From Rhea pennata (lineage: Eukaryota; Chordata; Aves; Rheiformes; Rheidae): DNA of 64,000 nt. The notes under the pieces are model-generated. The model had not been told where the DNA came from and searched no databases. It worked only from the letters and a program-made list of their open reading frames with translations. The stretch lies in the NCBI RefSeq assembly GCF_028389875.1, contig NC_084682.1:7388001-7452000 (forward strand). Reading direction: 5' to 3'. Positions 13,165-26,400 of this stretch are shown piece by piece (the first letter of the stretch is position 1; the number at the start of each line of letters is the position of its first letter). A program made the translations under genes and the position numbers.

Positions 13165-13310
13165 CTTAGAGGGCTGGGTATGAGTCTTTGCTTTACCACA
13201 GACTGAGTATGAGTATGGCCATGGGCAAATCATTTAAACTCCACCTTGGTTTCCCCCTGGTGAACTGCAGCTAGAATGTTGTCTTGCCTTGTGGGTCTGC
13301 TGTGAAGGTA
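13165..13310 (+). mobile_element. Ancient MIR/L3-type SINE-LINE tail fossil, sense orientation
   Basis: The segment around 13205-13262 (GTATGGCCATGGGCAAATCA, then TTTAAACTCCACC, then TTGGTTTCCCCC) follows the MIR core GTGTGACCTTGGGCAAGTCA...CTTAACCTC...CTCAGTTTCCCC. The flank TTGCCTTGTGGG...TGTGAAGG resembles the MIR/L3 tail. It is heavily diverged. MIR and an L3 (CR1-clade) 3' end share this core and cannot be separated by eye. Confidence 0.65.
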
Positions 13311-14300
13311 TGTCTGCAACAAATAGCATCACTGGGTGGGTCTGTGCAGGGAACTTGTTTGGCTGTGAGACTGCTTAGTCCTTCCAGGCTGGAGTGCTCG
13401 AATAAAAATGAGAAAAAACCTGGAAGCGCTTTCCAAGTGATGGTTGCCATTTTGAAGTCTGTTTTTCAGGAGTTTATCTTAATGTCTTTTACAATGTGGA
13501 AGAAATGGAGAATGGGAGGCAATAGTGGGCCAATTTTAATAAAAGTTAACGATGCGCATATGCCAGCAAGAGGTATTCAGGATGGATGAAACTTAAATGT
13601 TTTGGAACTTAAACTAGGAAAGGGTGGGGCAGGGGGCAGGAGAGGGCAATAGTAAATTGGATATATTTAGTTTGTTGTTGTGACAGCCTAATGTGGGGCT
13701 ATTCACAGAGGTACCATGCCACAGTGTGGGGGGTGCACAGTCCTGCTCTGCAGCTTATGACCACAGCGGTAAGTCTGGGGCATGGTATCACCTCGTAGAC
13801 AGGAGAAGGAAAGCCACCGATCTGTGTGAAGGAGTGACTGGAAGAATGGTCTCTTCCCTCTTCAGTGCCCTGAGGGCTTCATGATGTGTTGAGACCTAAG
13901 GCTCCCTGTGGGTCCAACTGAGTTTTGCTGGAGGCATGGGTAGGAGCTAGACTGAGCTCCATGGTTGGAAGGTGGGGCTGTTCAGATGGCGTGAGCTAGG
14001 CAGAGCAGAAATCACTTCTGATGGATTGGCATGGATGCAGTGGGAAGAAAGAAGCTTGGTGGGACAGCACGATGCCTCAGGGTGTTGGAGCGATGGTTTT
14101 GGGACAACAGGGGCATGGAAGGATTTCCCAGTATGTGTTGGAAAGTCCTCCTTGAAAATGCTCGGAGCTGTTGGGCTCACTTGTGTTCCTAGGACTAAAC
14201 TTAGAGTGTAGAAGGATGATCTGAAGGGCTCTTAGTGCTTTTTTCTCATTCTGTGACTTTTTATGACAGCTGGTGTTCACTTACTTTTCTTTTTTTCCAG

Positions 14301-14493
14301 GTTCTCTGATCGTCATGGGTGATGCTGACATGCAGTCAACTGTTTCTACTCCAGAGAGCGTTGCCCAGCAAGACTCTTTCTTCAGCATGACTGACATGTT
14401 TCTCATCTCACTCATCACTGGGCTTCTTACTTACTGGTTCTTCTTCCGCAAGAAAAAGGAAGAAGTCCCTGATCTCCCCAAAATCCAACCAGT
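14301..14493 (+). CDS. POR: POR exon 2: start codon and ER membrane anchor
   Basis: The acceptor (pyrimidine tract then CAG at 14298-14300) is followed by 14 nt of 5'UTR and ATG at 14315. The exon encodes residues 1-59. A short acidic and Ser/Thr-rich lumenal segment is followed by a hydrophobic helix (about 27-44: DMFLISLITGLLTYWFFF) and a basic RKKK stop-transfer motif. This is the single-pass anchor that holds POR in the ER. The exon ends in phase 2 at a gtaagta donor. It is the only exon that would be lost if transcription began at the alternative first exon near 19.8 kb. Confidence 0.95.
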
Positions 14494-17400
14494 GTAAGTA
14501 GCAGCTCTGAAGCAACGTAGAGTAAGGGTGACTTTCAGTCTTATCTGAGCACAAAGTTACTCTTGCTCTCCCTGTCCCATTCAGGCTTCCCAGAACACTT
14601 CTACCAGCTTGGTCCTCCCTGGGGCTGGAATAACAGGCTTCTAGGGGGAGGAGAGGTGGTTTCCATGTCTAAGTATTTAGGTGGTACTTCTAGCACTGAC
14701 CTTTCACTCTGGGTCTGTGCACTTGCCTCTTGTTACTAGTTCTCTTGCCTTACCATCCAAGAAATTACTTTTATCCCTCACAAGAGATGGATGACTTTTG
14801 CAGATACTGTTGTGGATTTAAAGATCTCCTCCTTTCTGAGGACTCTTCACTGCTGGTGGGTCCTTGGAGGCTCCAGGAAGGTACTCAGGCACGCACGAAG
14901 GAACTGTGCAAGCCCTGGGATGTGGCTTTGCTGGATACTGTGTCAAGGAGGTTCACTGTGTGGGATCTTGTGGCAGGATAATCGAGGGTAATCATTAACA
15001 GCTATAGTTAGATGGCTGCATCCTGTGACGTGACTCTTCTAGTGCCATCGAGCCTTGATACCACGGAGTTTGGTGGTACTAGTGCTATGCTTGCTTAGTG
15101 GGTGAAGGGAATTGGTCCCAAAGTGCACTTCTCTCCCTTCATATTTCTTTTGAACTGCTTCTTTACTTTGCAATGCAGAAATTCCTGCAGAAGAGCTGGG
15201 CTGCAGTTCTACCTTACCCCACACCTTGGCCCAAATTATTAATTTACCTTCTCCGAACAAGGCAAGAAAAGTCTCTAAAAGCCCCTAGCTGTACTTCAAA
15301 ATGCTTAGGGACAGCTTTGGCTTTGTCTACATTTGCTAATAAAAGTCATATTTAATAAACCTAGAGAAAGGTAGATTTGCTCTTAGGCAGATTTCCCATC
15401 TAGGAAATCTTATCCACACTTAGCTATAAGAGGAGAAATAGGAGCTGAAAGGCAGTTCCTCAGCATAGACTGCTTAGCAACTCCTGTGAAATGTGCTTGA
15501 CTTTAATGCTGAGTCTCTGTAGCAGCAGGAGGTTGGATTTGGTGATAGGAGAGGTCCTTGTTTCCACTGTCTTCTGCAAAGTGATTAGGGCCAGGAATGA
15601 GCAGTGCTGGCAGAGATTTAGGCATGCTCAGTTCCTTATCTCAGTCATGTACCAAATTTCACATCAGTTTTCTGCTGTGCTTTTCAGGAGCATTCCTTGT
15701 GTTTCCTCCTGTAGCAATATGCCTTGCATTGATAAGAGCAGTAATCTAAGGTTTGAAACCCCTTTAAGCAGAGACCTTAGGAGGTGATTTTGCACACTGT
15801 CTCTCCTGCCATTATGCTAGGATCTGTTCTCTGTGCAGATGAAACTTCCCTCAGATAGAGGACCAACGTGATGCCTGACCTACAAGTACTTCAGAATTAA
15901 CCCAGCTGTTCGTGCTTGCAGTATTAGGCCTTTACAGTAGGTAACTGCATCTAAGGTGAATATTTTATATTTGTAACACAAGTGCAAATTCACTTGAGGT
16001 CCCCGCTGTCCTGAGGGGATTGGTTATTTGGCTCTGCAATGTAGAGGTGAAATGGGAGAAATGATGGCTGGATCCTCACAGTGTGTTCAAGATTTTACAT
16101 ACTGTTGCACCTGCAAGGCATCCTGCATGAAGTGGCTTTCTCCAGGTGGCATTTCTTAGTGGATACTGCTCTGCCAAGAAGTACTTCTGCTCAGCCCTTC
16201 ACTTCAAAGTGCTTACTCAAGAGTGCAAGGGTTACAGCCCGGTGTGGAAAGCAACTGTGGCAGGAAATGTTCATAGACCGGTCAGATGAGGATACCTGGT
16301 CGCGTGCCAGGTAATTTCAGCATGGGATCAATGCTGCTGTTACCCTGTGTGTAAAAGCAAATTAAATCAAACACAGCAAGTGGTTATGGGTCTATTATCT
16401 CTTCTCAGACTTCCTTATCTACCTTAGTGGGTTAGACTGCTTTCCATTATCAGGGCTCATCCTCTAGTATTGTGTCGTTTAGGTCGTATTTGAGAAGGAC
16501 CAGGTTTGGTCTCATCTTTTCCGTGTTGGTCAGATCGTAAGTGTCTCTGACAACTGGGCAGAGCCCTCTGCTCAAAGGCAAGACTGAGACTCCAGATCTG
16601 TTGTGAAATTCCTGGATAAAGGGAAGAGTAGCACACAGCTCAGTGCAAACAGCCTGTCATGAAGCAGGCTGTGTGCACTGATATCACAGGAGGACAGAAA
16701 GTACATTTTCTGGCTGGGAGCTGTTTAAAAGGAAGAAACATCTCCGACTGTGGTATCCTGTGGCAGAATTCCTTTCTGCAGACAGGTTCGTGTGAAGCTG
16801 AGAGTAGCCTGTCTGTCCATTCTTCTCTGCTTTATCTTGGGGATTTGAGTTGTTGAATCAATCAAATACTCTCCATCTTATACCTGCCTCTCATTCTGTA
16901 CTGTGAGGAGGGGTGGAGTTGGCTAGAAAAATAGGACTGTCAATCTTAAGATAGATGCCAACCTGGAGCAGGTCGTCTCAGAGAGCTCCCATGCTCACAG
17001 TTCTTGTGACTGCCTTCACCCATCACATACAGCTCTTCTGGAGACTGTTGTGACCTTACAGCGAAGTCATGCTGCAGAGGAGCTTTGCTAACCATCCCAG
17101 GTGCTCGTTACTGCCTTGTCTTGCTGCAGGATCTCAGCATGTGGGCTTCTACCTAAGAATGCAGCTGGTGCTTTTGATTTTGAGTTATCTCGTGGACTTT
17201 GGGAGCCCTGGTTGCCCCGTGTGGGGTCCACGTCCTCCATCTACATCGGAGATGGATGTCAGGGAGTGCTGACTGCAGCCAAACTGCTGCTTTCAAGCTG
17301 CTGTGGAAGGACAGCACCTTGCGACGCTGATAACCGGGTGGGAAAATCAAGGTTGCTCCAGGTTCTGTGTGTGACATACCGTGTTTTGAAGACATGACAG

Positions 17401-20400
17401 CTGTTCTTTGTGCACTACAAGTGAAGAGGGAAAAGAGGCCTTGATGGGTGTTTTTCCCATGCAGTAAACCCGACCCTTCCATTGCCTGCTGCAGCACTGC
17501 TGAGGTCGTCATAGTAAGCTTGTGTGAGGGCAGCGTGAACCTGTAAGCCACGGCTGTGGCTGACAGCATATTTGTCATCAAGGATGGAGACAGCAAGCTC
17601 CTGTTGCTTTTGCAGTGTTGTTTTTTGAGACCTTGGAACTAGGTGGGAAATAAGGGGGGGGGGAAATAAGGCGGTTCAGCATCTGGATTTTCTTCCCTTT
17701 TTGAATCTAGGGTGGAGTTTCCTTGCTGGTAAACAAGAAGGTGCTGTGAATGAGCAAGATGCAGGATCGCACTATCAGCAACTGCCCTTGGATGGCTTGA
17801 GAGCCAGACATTTCCTGGAGAGACGGGGGGTAGGTCTGTCTGCAGGGCAAGGAAGCTGGCTTAGAAAATGTAGGACTCCAGACCTGTGCAAGCAGAGAGC
17901 CTTCTGCAGGGATTGTCTCTGGCTGAAGTAGAGAGCCTTGATCTTAAGCGATGTCACTTTTCTCTGAAGCTCTGCCTTTACTCACCAAGCTGTCCTGAAC
18001 TACTTTGATGGCTTCTGGGTGATGGCTTCTGTTATTTCACTTGAGCCCTGAATTTCAACTTCAACCTTGAAAGATCAGGGGATAAAAGTTATGAAAAAAC
18101 AATTTGGATGCATTATGGTGGTTGCTTCCTTTAATGGGTTTGCTTACGAGTGGAGGAATGCAAACAAGGTCTCTGAACCGAACACCGAGACCGAGTACCA
18201 GTACCTCCGTGCTGCACTGGGAGTCACTGGGAGCTGCTGCTGAGCAGTACCTCGAGTAGCCAGGCAGCCAAGTCAGCTAAGTCAGCTCAGCAGTGTCTCC
18301 AAAGAAAATGCTGCTGCTGCAGCTGCTATTGATTACAGATGATGATGCACAGTTGAAGACCGTATTCTGGATGGCATCTGGGTTGGATTCATTCTGCATG
18401 GCTCCCATAGGAACAGTCATGTTTTACCCCAGTGATGTGTTTGTTGGTTTAGCTACAGCTCAGACACTTGGTGATCACTTGTCCTTGCAGTGAAATGGAG
18501 CTGTTTTCCTGCCTGAAGCCTTGAGAGTGGGAGCAGAATTCAGCATATATAAAGGCCTCATGCGTTCCAGGTGTCGTGTACCTTTGTCAGCATAATATAT
18601 CTATATGTGGGACCAGCCGGAATACTGCTCTCTGAAGATCACTTGCGTTTTGACCGTTTTCAGACTTAATTGAAACCACCAGAGCATTCTCCGGCGGCCT
18701 GCTCTGCAGATGTCATTAGAGAGAATGGCTCTTGATCTCCACGCAGCCGTGGCTGGGACGATTGTGCTTTTTTCTTGGTGACATTACTGGGGAATGCACT
18801 AATTATTTTTATTCTTCAACTGTGCCTCCTCTGTGTGTTTCTCAATCACAGATTTCTTTCTCTTCTCGTGTCCCCCGCTCTGGAGTTGCACAGACTGCTC
18901 CTCTCGGGAGACCCGGGCGAGACACTGATTGGTACATTTGGTGTCAACCCCTCCCTTCTCCCCCCAGCCTGCCTCTGTTTTTAGCATTGTTTGGGGCAGA
19001 AATTGGCTTATCTCTATTCTGCAGCTATAGAGAAATTCATTCCCTGGTGCATATAGGGCTTCCTGTCGCAGGAATCGCTCCAACTTCTTAGCCTGATTAG
19101 CTCTCTTTGCTGCTTGCGTGTGTGCTAGAGAGAGCGAGACCATCTCTAATTTAATTTAATAGAATCCTGAAGAGAACAAACTCCTTTAAGCTGCCTCTGT
19201 AATGGCACTGCCATAGTTACCCACAATGTTGCTCACGCAGTGTCTGGAATCATTTCATTCAGCTACAGGATTGACTTTCTTTATTAGAGAGGAAAAAAAA
19301 AAAAGAAGAATATATATAAAAGCAGCTGTGATATAAACAGTTTCCAAGGTAACAAGGCTGGAGGAGGGTTTTGTGTCCCGTCTCCCCTTTTCCACGCGGA
19401 TGGGAGAGGGAAGCGTGCTGCGGGGAATCCTGGGAGGTTTCGTTCTTGACTCCCAGTTCCTTTCTGCCACTGCTGCCAGATGTTGCAGTTTCTCAGGACT
19501 GCGCGGATCCGCTCAGTAACTTCCAAAGCCTTGCGACGAGGATCCAAGCAGACTGGACCGCTCCTGCTATGACCTGTGCCAGGACCTTTGTGCAGGCTCC
19601 CTTCTCCTTAACAAAGGGCTGACGTTTGGCTTTGATGCCCAAGAGGAGCCGAATGGAAAGGCCTATGTGCGTGTTTCTCCAGAGCTAAGTTAGATCCTTC
19701 CCCCCGGCGCACACCTCCCCTTGCAGACAGGCACGGCTGCCCCGGGACTCTTTGTTTGTGCTTCCCTACCTCGACCATGGGGTGTGCGTACTCGGCGCCA
19801 CGAGAAGAGGCGGCCGTGGCGAGGTAAGTTAATCTGCCTGAGTGGCAAACGGTATCGCACTCACTCAGAGGGCTGTTCCCACCGGCCCGAGCTCTGCGGA
19901 GCGGGGTGCGCGGCTCCCCGCGGGGCAGGAGCAGAAGGAAGGGGGAGAGGCTCTGCTTGAGGCAGGCCACTCCGAAAGGGATCTTGGTGCTGGTGCTCGG
20001 GCCAGAGCAGCTTCTGTGCAACATCCAGACTGTGTTCGTTCTTCTGGATATACATGTGCTTTTGGGAGGAAAGCCGTAGGCTGGGGAGCGTTTCTGAAGG
20101 AAAGGTGCTCACTGAGCTGGAGACTTTGATACCTTTGCTGGGCTGCCAGTATTCCCTCTCCTGAAATCAAAGTAAAAGAGAGCCCTGGGAGTCCTTTGCG
20201 CTGTGGGCTGTCACCAAGGGTGGGCAGTCTGTGCAAGCTAAAGGCTAAGTCCAGCAGTGGCATTAATCCCCTTCGCTCCGTCATTGCGTTCTCTATTACA
20301 AATGTTACCCTGAGCTACCTAAGCTGTGAGAGCTGTCTTTGTTGAAAGCGTGCTTACTGTTCCAAATTTTCCTAGTTGAGCAGTGAACCAAGTGTCATTC

Positions 20401-23400
20401 CTGTCTTCAGCATCTCTGTGCTTACAGCTTAAACTTGCAAGAAGCCATCCTGATGAAGTAGTTTCAGGGAGTTGTGTAGTCTTTTTTTTTTTTTTTTTTT
20501 TCCAAAAGTCATGCTCATTATTTTTTCTATGTGAGCCGTAGACTGTTCTTTACCACAACATTTTAATGCTAAGTTGCTTCCTTTGGAAATGTAGAGTAAC
20601 TCCATGTACATGATTTCCCTTTTTAAAATGAGCTTGTTGAAAGTATCCAACAAACTGATCTTTTTTCCCTCCGTTTAAATAATTGTTTTCAGCAATTGAC
20701 CCAACAGCTATTTTAATTAGATTTAATTTGTGGAGGGCAGTCAAACAGGTTCACCAGGGAGCCAAAAGTGAGAGCTTGGTCTTATGGGCCAGCTGTGGTG
20801 CACACTGGGGGTTGGTGCTCCAGGGCCCATGTCCTGGTGGTAGAATGGGCAGGGGCCCATTTTAGGGCTGTTCCCTAAAAGCTGCTCATGATGTTCCTGA
20901 TACGGGGTAGTTCACAACACAGGGAGGCTGCTAACTGCTTATGAGGGCAAAGAGGGGCACGACGTAGCTCTTTCCCGAGAGCACAGCCTCCTTGGGTAGC
21001 CTTTTTTGGTAGCTCTTTCATGTGTGCTCTGAGGATCCTAGATGTGTGCTCAGAGCTGTTGGGCCTCGTTATGGAGCTCCTTGTTATGTCTGGGTTGAAA
21101 GGGATGCTTGAAGGGATGCTTTATTGAATGCCTCTTGCCCTCCTACTCTATGTTTGTGGGCTCTGCAAATATCTCAGCACATCCTCAGAGATCCCTCCCT
21201 CCGGGCTGCAGGGTTTAGGAAACTGTTAGCGATCTCTGCACATTCTTGCATGGGCCAGAGCCAAAACTATTTGTTTTTTGCCTGGAGGCTTCTCTCTTCC
21301 CACAGGAGACCCAGCTTTGCATTCTTCCACTGTGAAAGAGAAATGGGAACGGGTCCCATGTTCCTCTCCTCTCTGCTACTGAAGCTCCAGTGGGGAAGAG
21401 AGCAAGTGAGCTCCTGGCACTCGTCCCCCTGCCTTGAAAAGACCTCAGCATCTAATCTGGCTGTAGCTAGAGCCATCTCTGCCTGTGGGGCTTGCTGAGG
21501 GTCCTGTGCTGTCCCTGGTCACTTCCAGGGCTAGATTACTTTTGTGGCATGATGCTAAAAACCCATGAGTGTGGTTAGGGTAATTAATGTCTTAATACTA
21601 TTGGCTTCCTACCTAATGGAGTAGCTGAAATAGTGTGAATCTCTGCCTGGATGGTTTCTACACTGATGTGGTTTATCCCTCTTTTAAACTAGAGAAAGCC
21701 ACCTCCACACCATAATGCAAATGCACTTTGTGCCAGAGAAGCACACTGGAGACAGAAATCCCAGTGTGGGAACAAGGCCTACAAGACCTCAGAGGGCAGC
21801 AGTATTCCTGCCAGAGACTCTGCGGCTCTGATCTACCACAGAGTCTCCATGTGTTTGTTCTGTGGTGTGCTCTGGTCTGGGACTTTTGTCTGGCAAAATC
21901 TGGGATGGTCAGTTTTGAGATCAGAGCAGCTGAATTTTTTTTATTATTATTATTATTTTTATTTTTTTATTAAGCCCTGTCTGCCTTCAAGCTTGGAAGA
22001 GCAGCCCGAGGGAGGCATGGCTTGTCTCAGGAGCTCAAGACTGATGTCCTGCCTTTCTCCTGCAGCAGGATTTAAGTTACCATGCGGAGGGAAAGCAGGG
22101 AGTTCTCTGTTTCCATCTCTCACACCATGCCTTGGCCACTGAGGTTTATCTGGAAATCAAGTCTTGCGTTGTAGCTCTGAGAGTCTCATAACCTGCACAA
22201 CTGTGTAATCTGTTGGAGCAGCTGATGTTTAGGGCTGAGTTTCAGGGCTTTGCCTACAGGAAGATTTACTGAAGGAGGTAAGACTGGGAGTAGGCTTCTC
22301 CTTTCTCCTTTCTACTCCGAAAGGCCCTGCTACATGACAGCTGTGTTCAGAAGAAGCCCTGCAGCTGAGTGGTGGACACCCCTGGGGTCTTCCGTGCCAC
22401 TGAAGAGCGTACTGTTGCGGCAACATGCCTGTCCTGGGGGCTCAGCTCCTCCCTGCAGCCCTCAGCAAGCTGGTTATTTCAGAATTACAGTGGGAAGGTG
22501 CACTGCGACCTCTTGCTGCGAGGCTAATGGTGGTGAGGTCTGTTGGTACGACTATATCTTCAAACTCTTCCTTGTCAAGAGCAGAGGTTTACTATTGCAG
22601 GGTGGTTTTGTTTTCTAGGCCTGTGAGAGCCTGTTAGAACAGAGTAAATAAGAGCCTTTGATGGGTTTTCTCACCACTTTGGGTAGCTTTCCTGAGATAC
22701 GATATGTTTTTGGGGAGCCACTTTTTATCCCCACTTGCATATTCCTGACCTCTAAGAATGAACATAGTCATCTAAAAGGAGATTCCTTCTGTCTTTCAGA
22801 ACATCTTCAGTGAGAGACAGCAGCTTCATTGAGAAGATGAAGAAGACGGTAAGCTTCTCACTCTGAATATGTGGGGTGAGTGGGAAGGTGATGGATCTCT
22901 TGTCCTTCCTTGTTTCCTCTGGTGACCGTATAGTTGTCAGCAGGAGGAAACTGCGTGGAGATAGAGGTTAGCCTGCTGCAAAGAGCATGTGAAGGAAGGC
23001 TGCATGGGGAGCGTAGGGGCGGCTCTCGTCAGTCTATGCCTGGGAGCTGTTCTTAGCGAAAATGTGAATGACAGTGGGGGGGGAAGAGGGGAAATGGTGA
23101 AAAAAATAATATGAATATATGTGTAATATGAGGTCAAAGTCAGGAGCGAAATGGCAGAGACTTTAAAGATACTGGCTGAAAGCTCTTATCTGTGTTTGGT
23201 TCCCAAATGCTTTGGAATGGGAATTGTGTTGTACACAGAATTTGCAGCTTTTGACTCTGTGCTGAACTGGACACACGAGAAAGCAGAGGAAGAGGCAAGG
23301 GCTGGGTATATTTTCCATTTTGCTTTGAAATAGCTGGCTTACTGCAGAGTGGAGGCTCCTGAGCTAGAAACTTCCCAAAGCCTTGGCAAGTCTGTCTTCT

Positions 23401-26400
23401 CATCCACAAAATTCGCTATTTCCAGGAGACACTCTGCAATGTGTTTTTGGTAACAGCTCAGCCTTGAGTTTTCTGCTGCAAACCCAGTGTGAAGTTCCAT
23501 ACAAATATAAGCTCCTAGTTGCCTTTTAAGTTGCAGTCCAGGCCTCCTGATCACAGGCATTTCCTTTATCTTTGACAAGATGTGCTGCTTCCAGGTATTC
23601 TACTAAATGAGTGATCACCATTTAACAGGGATTTCTTCTTTACTCCAGGGGCGAAACATTGTGGTTTTCTATGGTTCCCAGACGGGTACAGCAGAGGAAT
23701 TTGCCAATCGCCTCTCCAAAGATGCTCATCGTTATGGCCTCCGGGGCATGGCAGCTGATCCAGAGGAGTATGACTTGGTAAATCAACTGTGAATGCAGTT
23801 TTGGGATAAGTAATATCCTTTTAGTGTTCCTTTTTAATAAAAAGAAGAAGAAGAAGAGAGAGTCTGGCCAAGAGACAGTTGCCCTTCTGGTAGTGGCACT
23901 CTGGAGGAAAGGAAATTGGATCAGGCTGAGACCTGCAGAGATGGGCTTGGTCCTTGACAGGTTATGGATTTGGGGTGAACCTTGTAACACAACTGAAAGA
24001 AGGAAGGTAGTCTTGAGTGTTTAGGAATCACAACTCATCTATTGGCAGCATGCTGCTTGCTCCATATTCCTTCTCTAGTTAGCACTGGTTCCAGACTACT
24101 GCAGTCACCTTACATAAAGGCACTGACAACCTCTGTCATGTTGTTTTCTGTAGTGAACACTGATCCTGGTCTGTATGGAAAATCCTGTCGCTTTTCTCTT
24201 AGGGTAGAAGTATTAACTTGCAGTCTGGTGAGGGTGGTTAGCTTTGACTCACCTGAAATGGCAGGGGAAATTGGCCTTTCCCACTGCCTTTTATAATCTG
24301 CTGTTTGATGTTAAGTGGTGCTGTTCCACACAGCAGTGGTAGCTGCATTGTAGGAACAGACTTACTCAATAACCATGTTCTGGGATCCCTGAGGGTTTAT
24401 TTTTTGCTTTGATTCCAGTCGGACCTGAGTCGCCTGTCTGAGATTGACAAGTCCTTAGCAGTGTTCTGCATGGCCACTTATGGTGAGGGTGATCCTACAG
24501 ACAATGCCCAAGACTTCTACGACTGGCTGCAGGAGACTGATGCTGACTTGTCAGGTCTCCGATTTTCAGTAAGTTGCTCGATTCCAGTTTATGCTGCATT
24601 TGGGCAGGAAAGACAAAGTCTTCCGCTGTGATTAAGTGCAAGTTGGGTAGAGGCACAACATGGTGTTTCTGCTTTGTATGTCTGTGTTGGATGCAGTCCC
24701 TATTGTCATCCTGTCCAAGCTGCATGGACATTTGCAAGCATATATCTGGGGGCTTTAAATACAGCTGTTAGAGTGTTCTCTCCACTCCCTAAGTCACAAA
24801 GATTTGCTGGTGATGTTTTGTCACAGACAGCTGAGCAGGCATTGGTCTGTAAATGAGTTAGGGGCGGCAGCTGCTGTTCACAAGCTAATTTAGCAGGCCT
24901 CAGACAGATCTTCCATAAATTAAATCCCTTGTAGTGTGTAGTTCTTTTCCTGTGCGGAGTTGAATAATTGGCTGAGATACAACTGCCTCACCTAAATCCT
25001 GGCAAATTCCTTAGGCAGCATCACAATTGCAAATGAGGAGAAAATGCGCTGCTAGAGATGCTAAGTTGCTCTGTATAATGCAGTCACCAAACATCTGTAG
25101 AGTGGTTTGTGGGAGAGAAGGGTCAACAACTGATCTCCAGGCAGTCCTGGAGCTTATTGGTCCCTAGGGGAGAGAGTGCAGGCAGTTCTTGTATATGCAT
25201 CTTGTTGATATGCCTGAGTCTTGCCTTGTGGGAGATAGAAGTGCCTACTGACTAGACACTGTCTTGGGACTCCTGTACAAGGTCAGTAGTAAATACTTGC
25301 CAAGAAACTCCCCAAATCACTGATGCAGAGCTGAGGAATTTAAATTCCATCTCTTGCATGCTCTTCCTTCAGCACCTTTGCTGGATACTACTGGCTAGAG
25401 GGTGATGGCTGGATGGGAAAAATCCAGTCCTTGCTTGTCAACACTGGTCAACATTCTTTTTCAGGTCTTTGGGCTGGGGAACAAGACTTATGAGCACTTC
25501 AATGCCATGGGGAAGTATGTGGACAAGAGATTGGAGGAGCTAGGAGCCCAGCGCATCTTTGAACTTGGGCTGGGAGATGATGATGGCAAGTGAGTAGCAT
25601 GAAGGGGTAGTCTGAGCTTGGCGGGGAGTTGGCTATGCTACTTGAATTAAGGCAGATCTAAACTCCCCAGGGTGCTGACATGTCTCTGAGCATGTGTCTG
25701 CTTGCTCTTGCTCCTGCAGAGACAAATCATATCCCTGTGCATTTAGAGCATCATAGCGGATCCTGAATCTGGTGAAATCCCAGTTAGCTTTAAATAACTG
25801 TAGTTGTGTGCTCAGCAAGGCTTCACAGCCTGCCTTTGCCTTGCTGTAGCTCCATTGCTAACTCATTCCACATGGGTAAGCTTAACTATCCCTGTGGAGG
25901 AGACAAATTCCATCTGTTCATGAATGGTTTGTTTTGTGGCAGTTTTCCAAGTCTGACACTAATTTTCTGGATATCTCTATGTTCCCCTTGAACATGCCAT
26001 TGGCATCAGCTTAACCTTGGAAATTACATCAGTCTGTGGCTTTGCCTCTAAGGGCTGCAAGATCTGATTAGAGGGATGAGGTTGTATGGGAGGCTCGGAG
26101 CCCAAGAAAATAAGCTTTACCAGGCTGAACCTGCCTTTTAGAGAGGTGGTAGCAGACAATGCCAGGAGTGGACAAGAGGGAGCTGAGCTGGGTAAAGACC
26201 AAGCCTTAATAACAAAGTCTTACTTGGCAGACCTGGTGGAGTGAGGGGTGGCTGCTGTGGCAGCAGTTCCCTGCTGCCCACTTAGTGCTCTGAAGGTGCT
26301 CTCTTGATGATCCATGAACATATGGAAGTACCAAAACTATCTGAGTCCAAGGGCAAATACCACAGTAAAGGAAGAAGTCCCTAGGGATCTCATGTTGTTC

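Larger units (their letters stand above)
1162..14300 (+). other. POR: POR intron 1
   Basis: About 13 kb with no further exon that I can support. It holds the rest of the CpG island (to about 1650), a (TG)n tract at 9439-9461, and CpG-rich patches at about 7720-7820 and 8215-8575. It also holds a MIR/L3-like fossil at about 13165-13310. Short antisense ORFs are present, such as 12458-12901 and the pair 4195-4536/4508-4846, without recognisable domains. Confidence 0.7.
14494..22799 (+). other. POR: POR intron 2
   Basis: 8.3 kb. It contains the candidate alternative first exon and its CpG patch (19.3-20.0 kb), a 16-bp-stem inverted repeat at 16641-16680, a T20 tract at 20482-20501 and a TTA repeat at about 21938-21957. 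The rest shows no supportable exon. Confidence 0.7.

Noticed and set aside
18732-19091. 119-codon + strand ORF upstream of the candidate POR alternative exon
   Set aside because: Composition looks random and it has no in-phase donor leading to POR exon 3.
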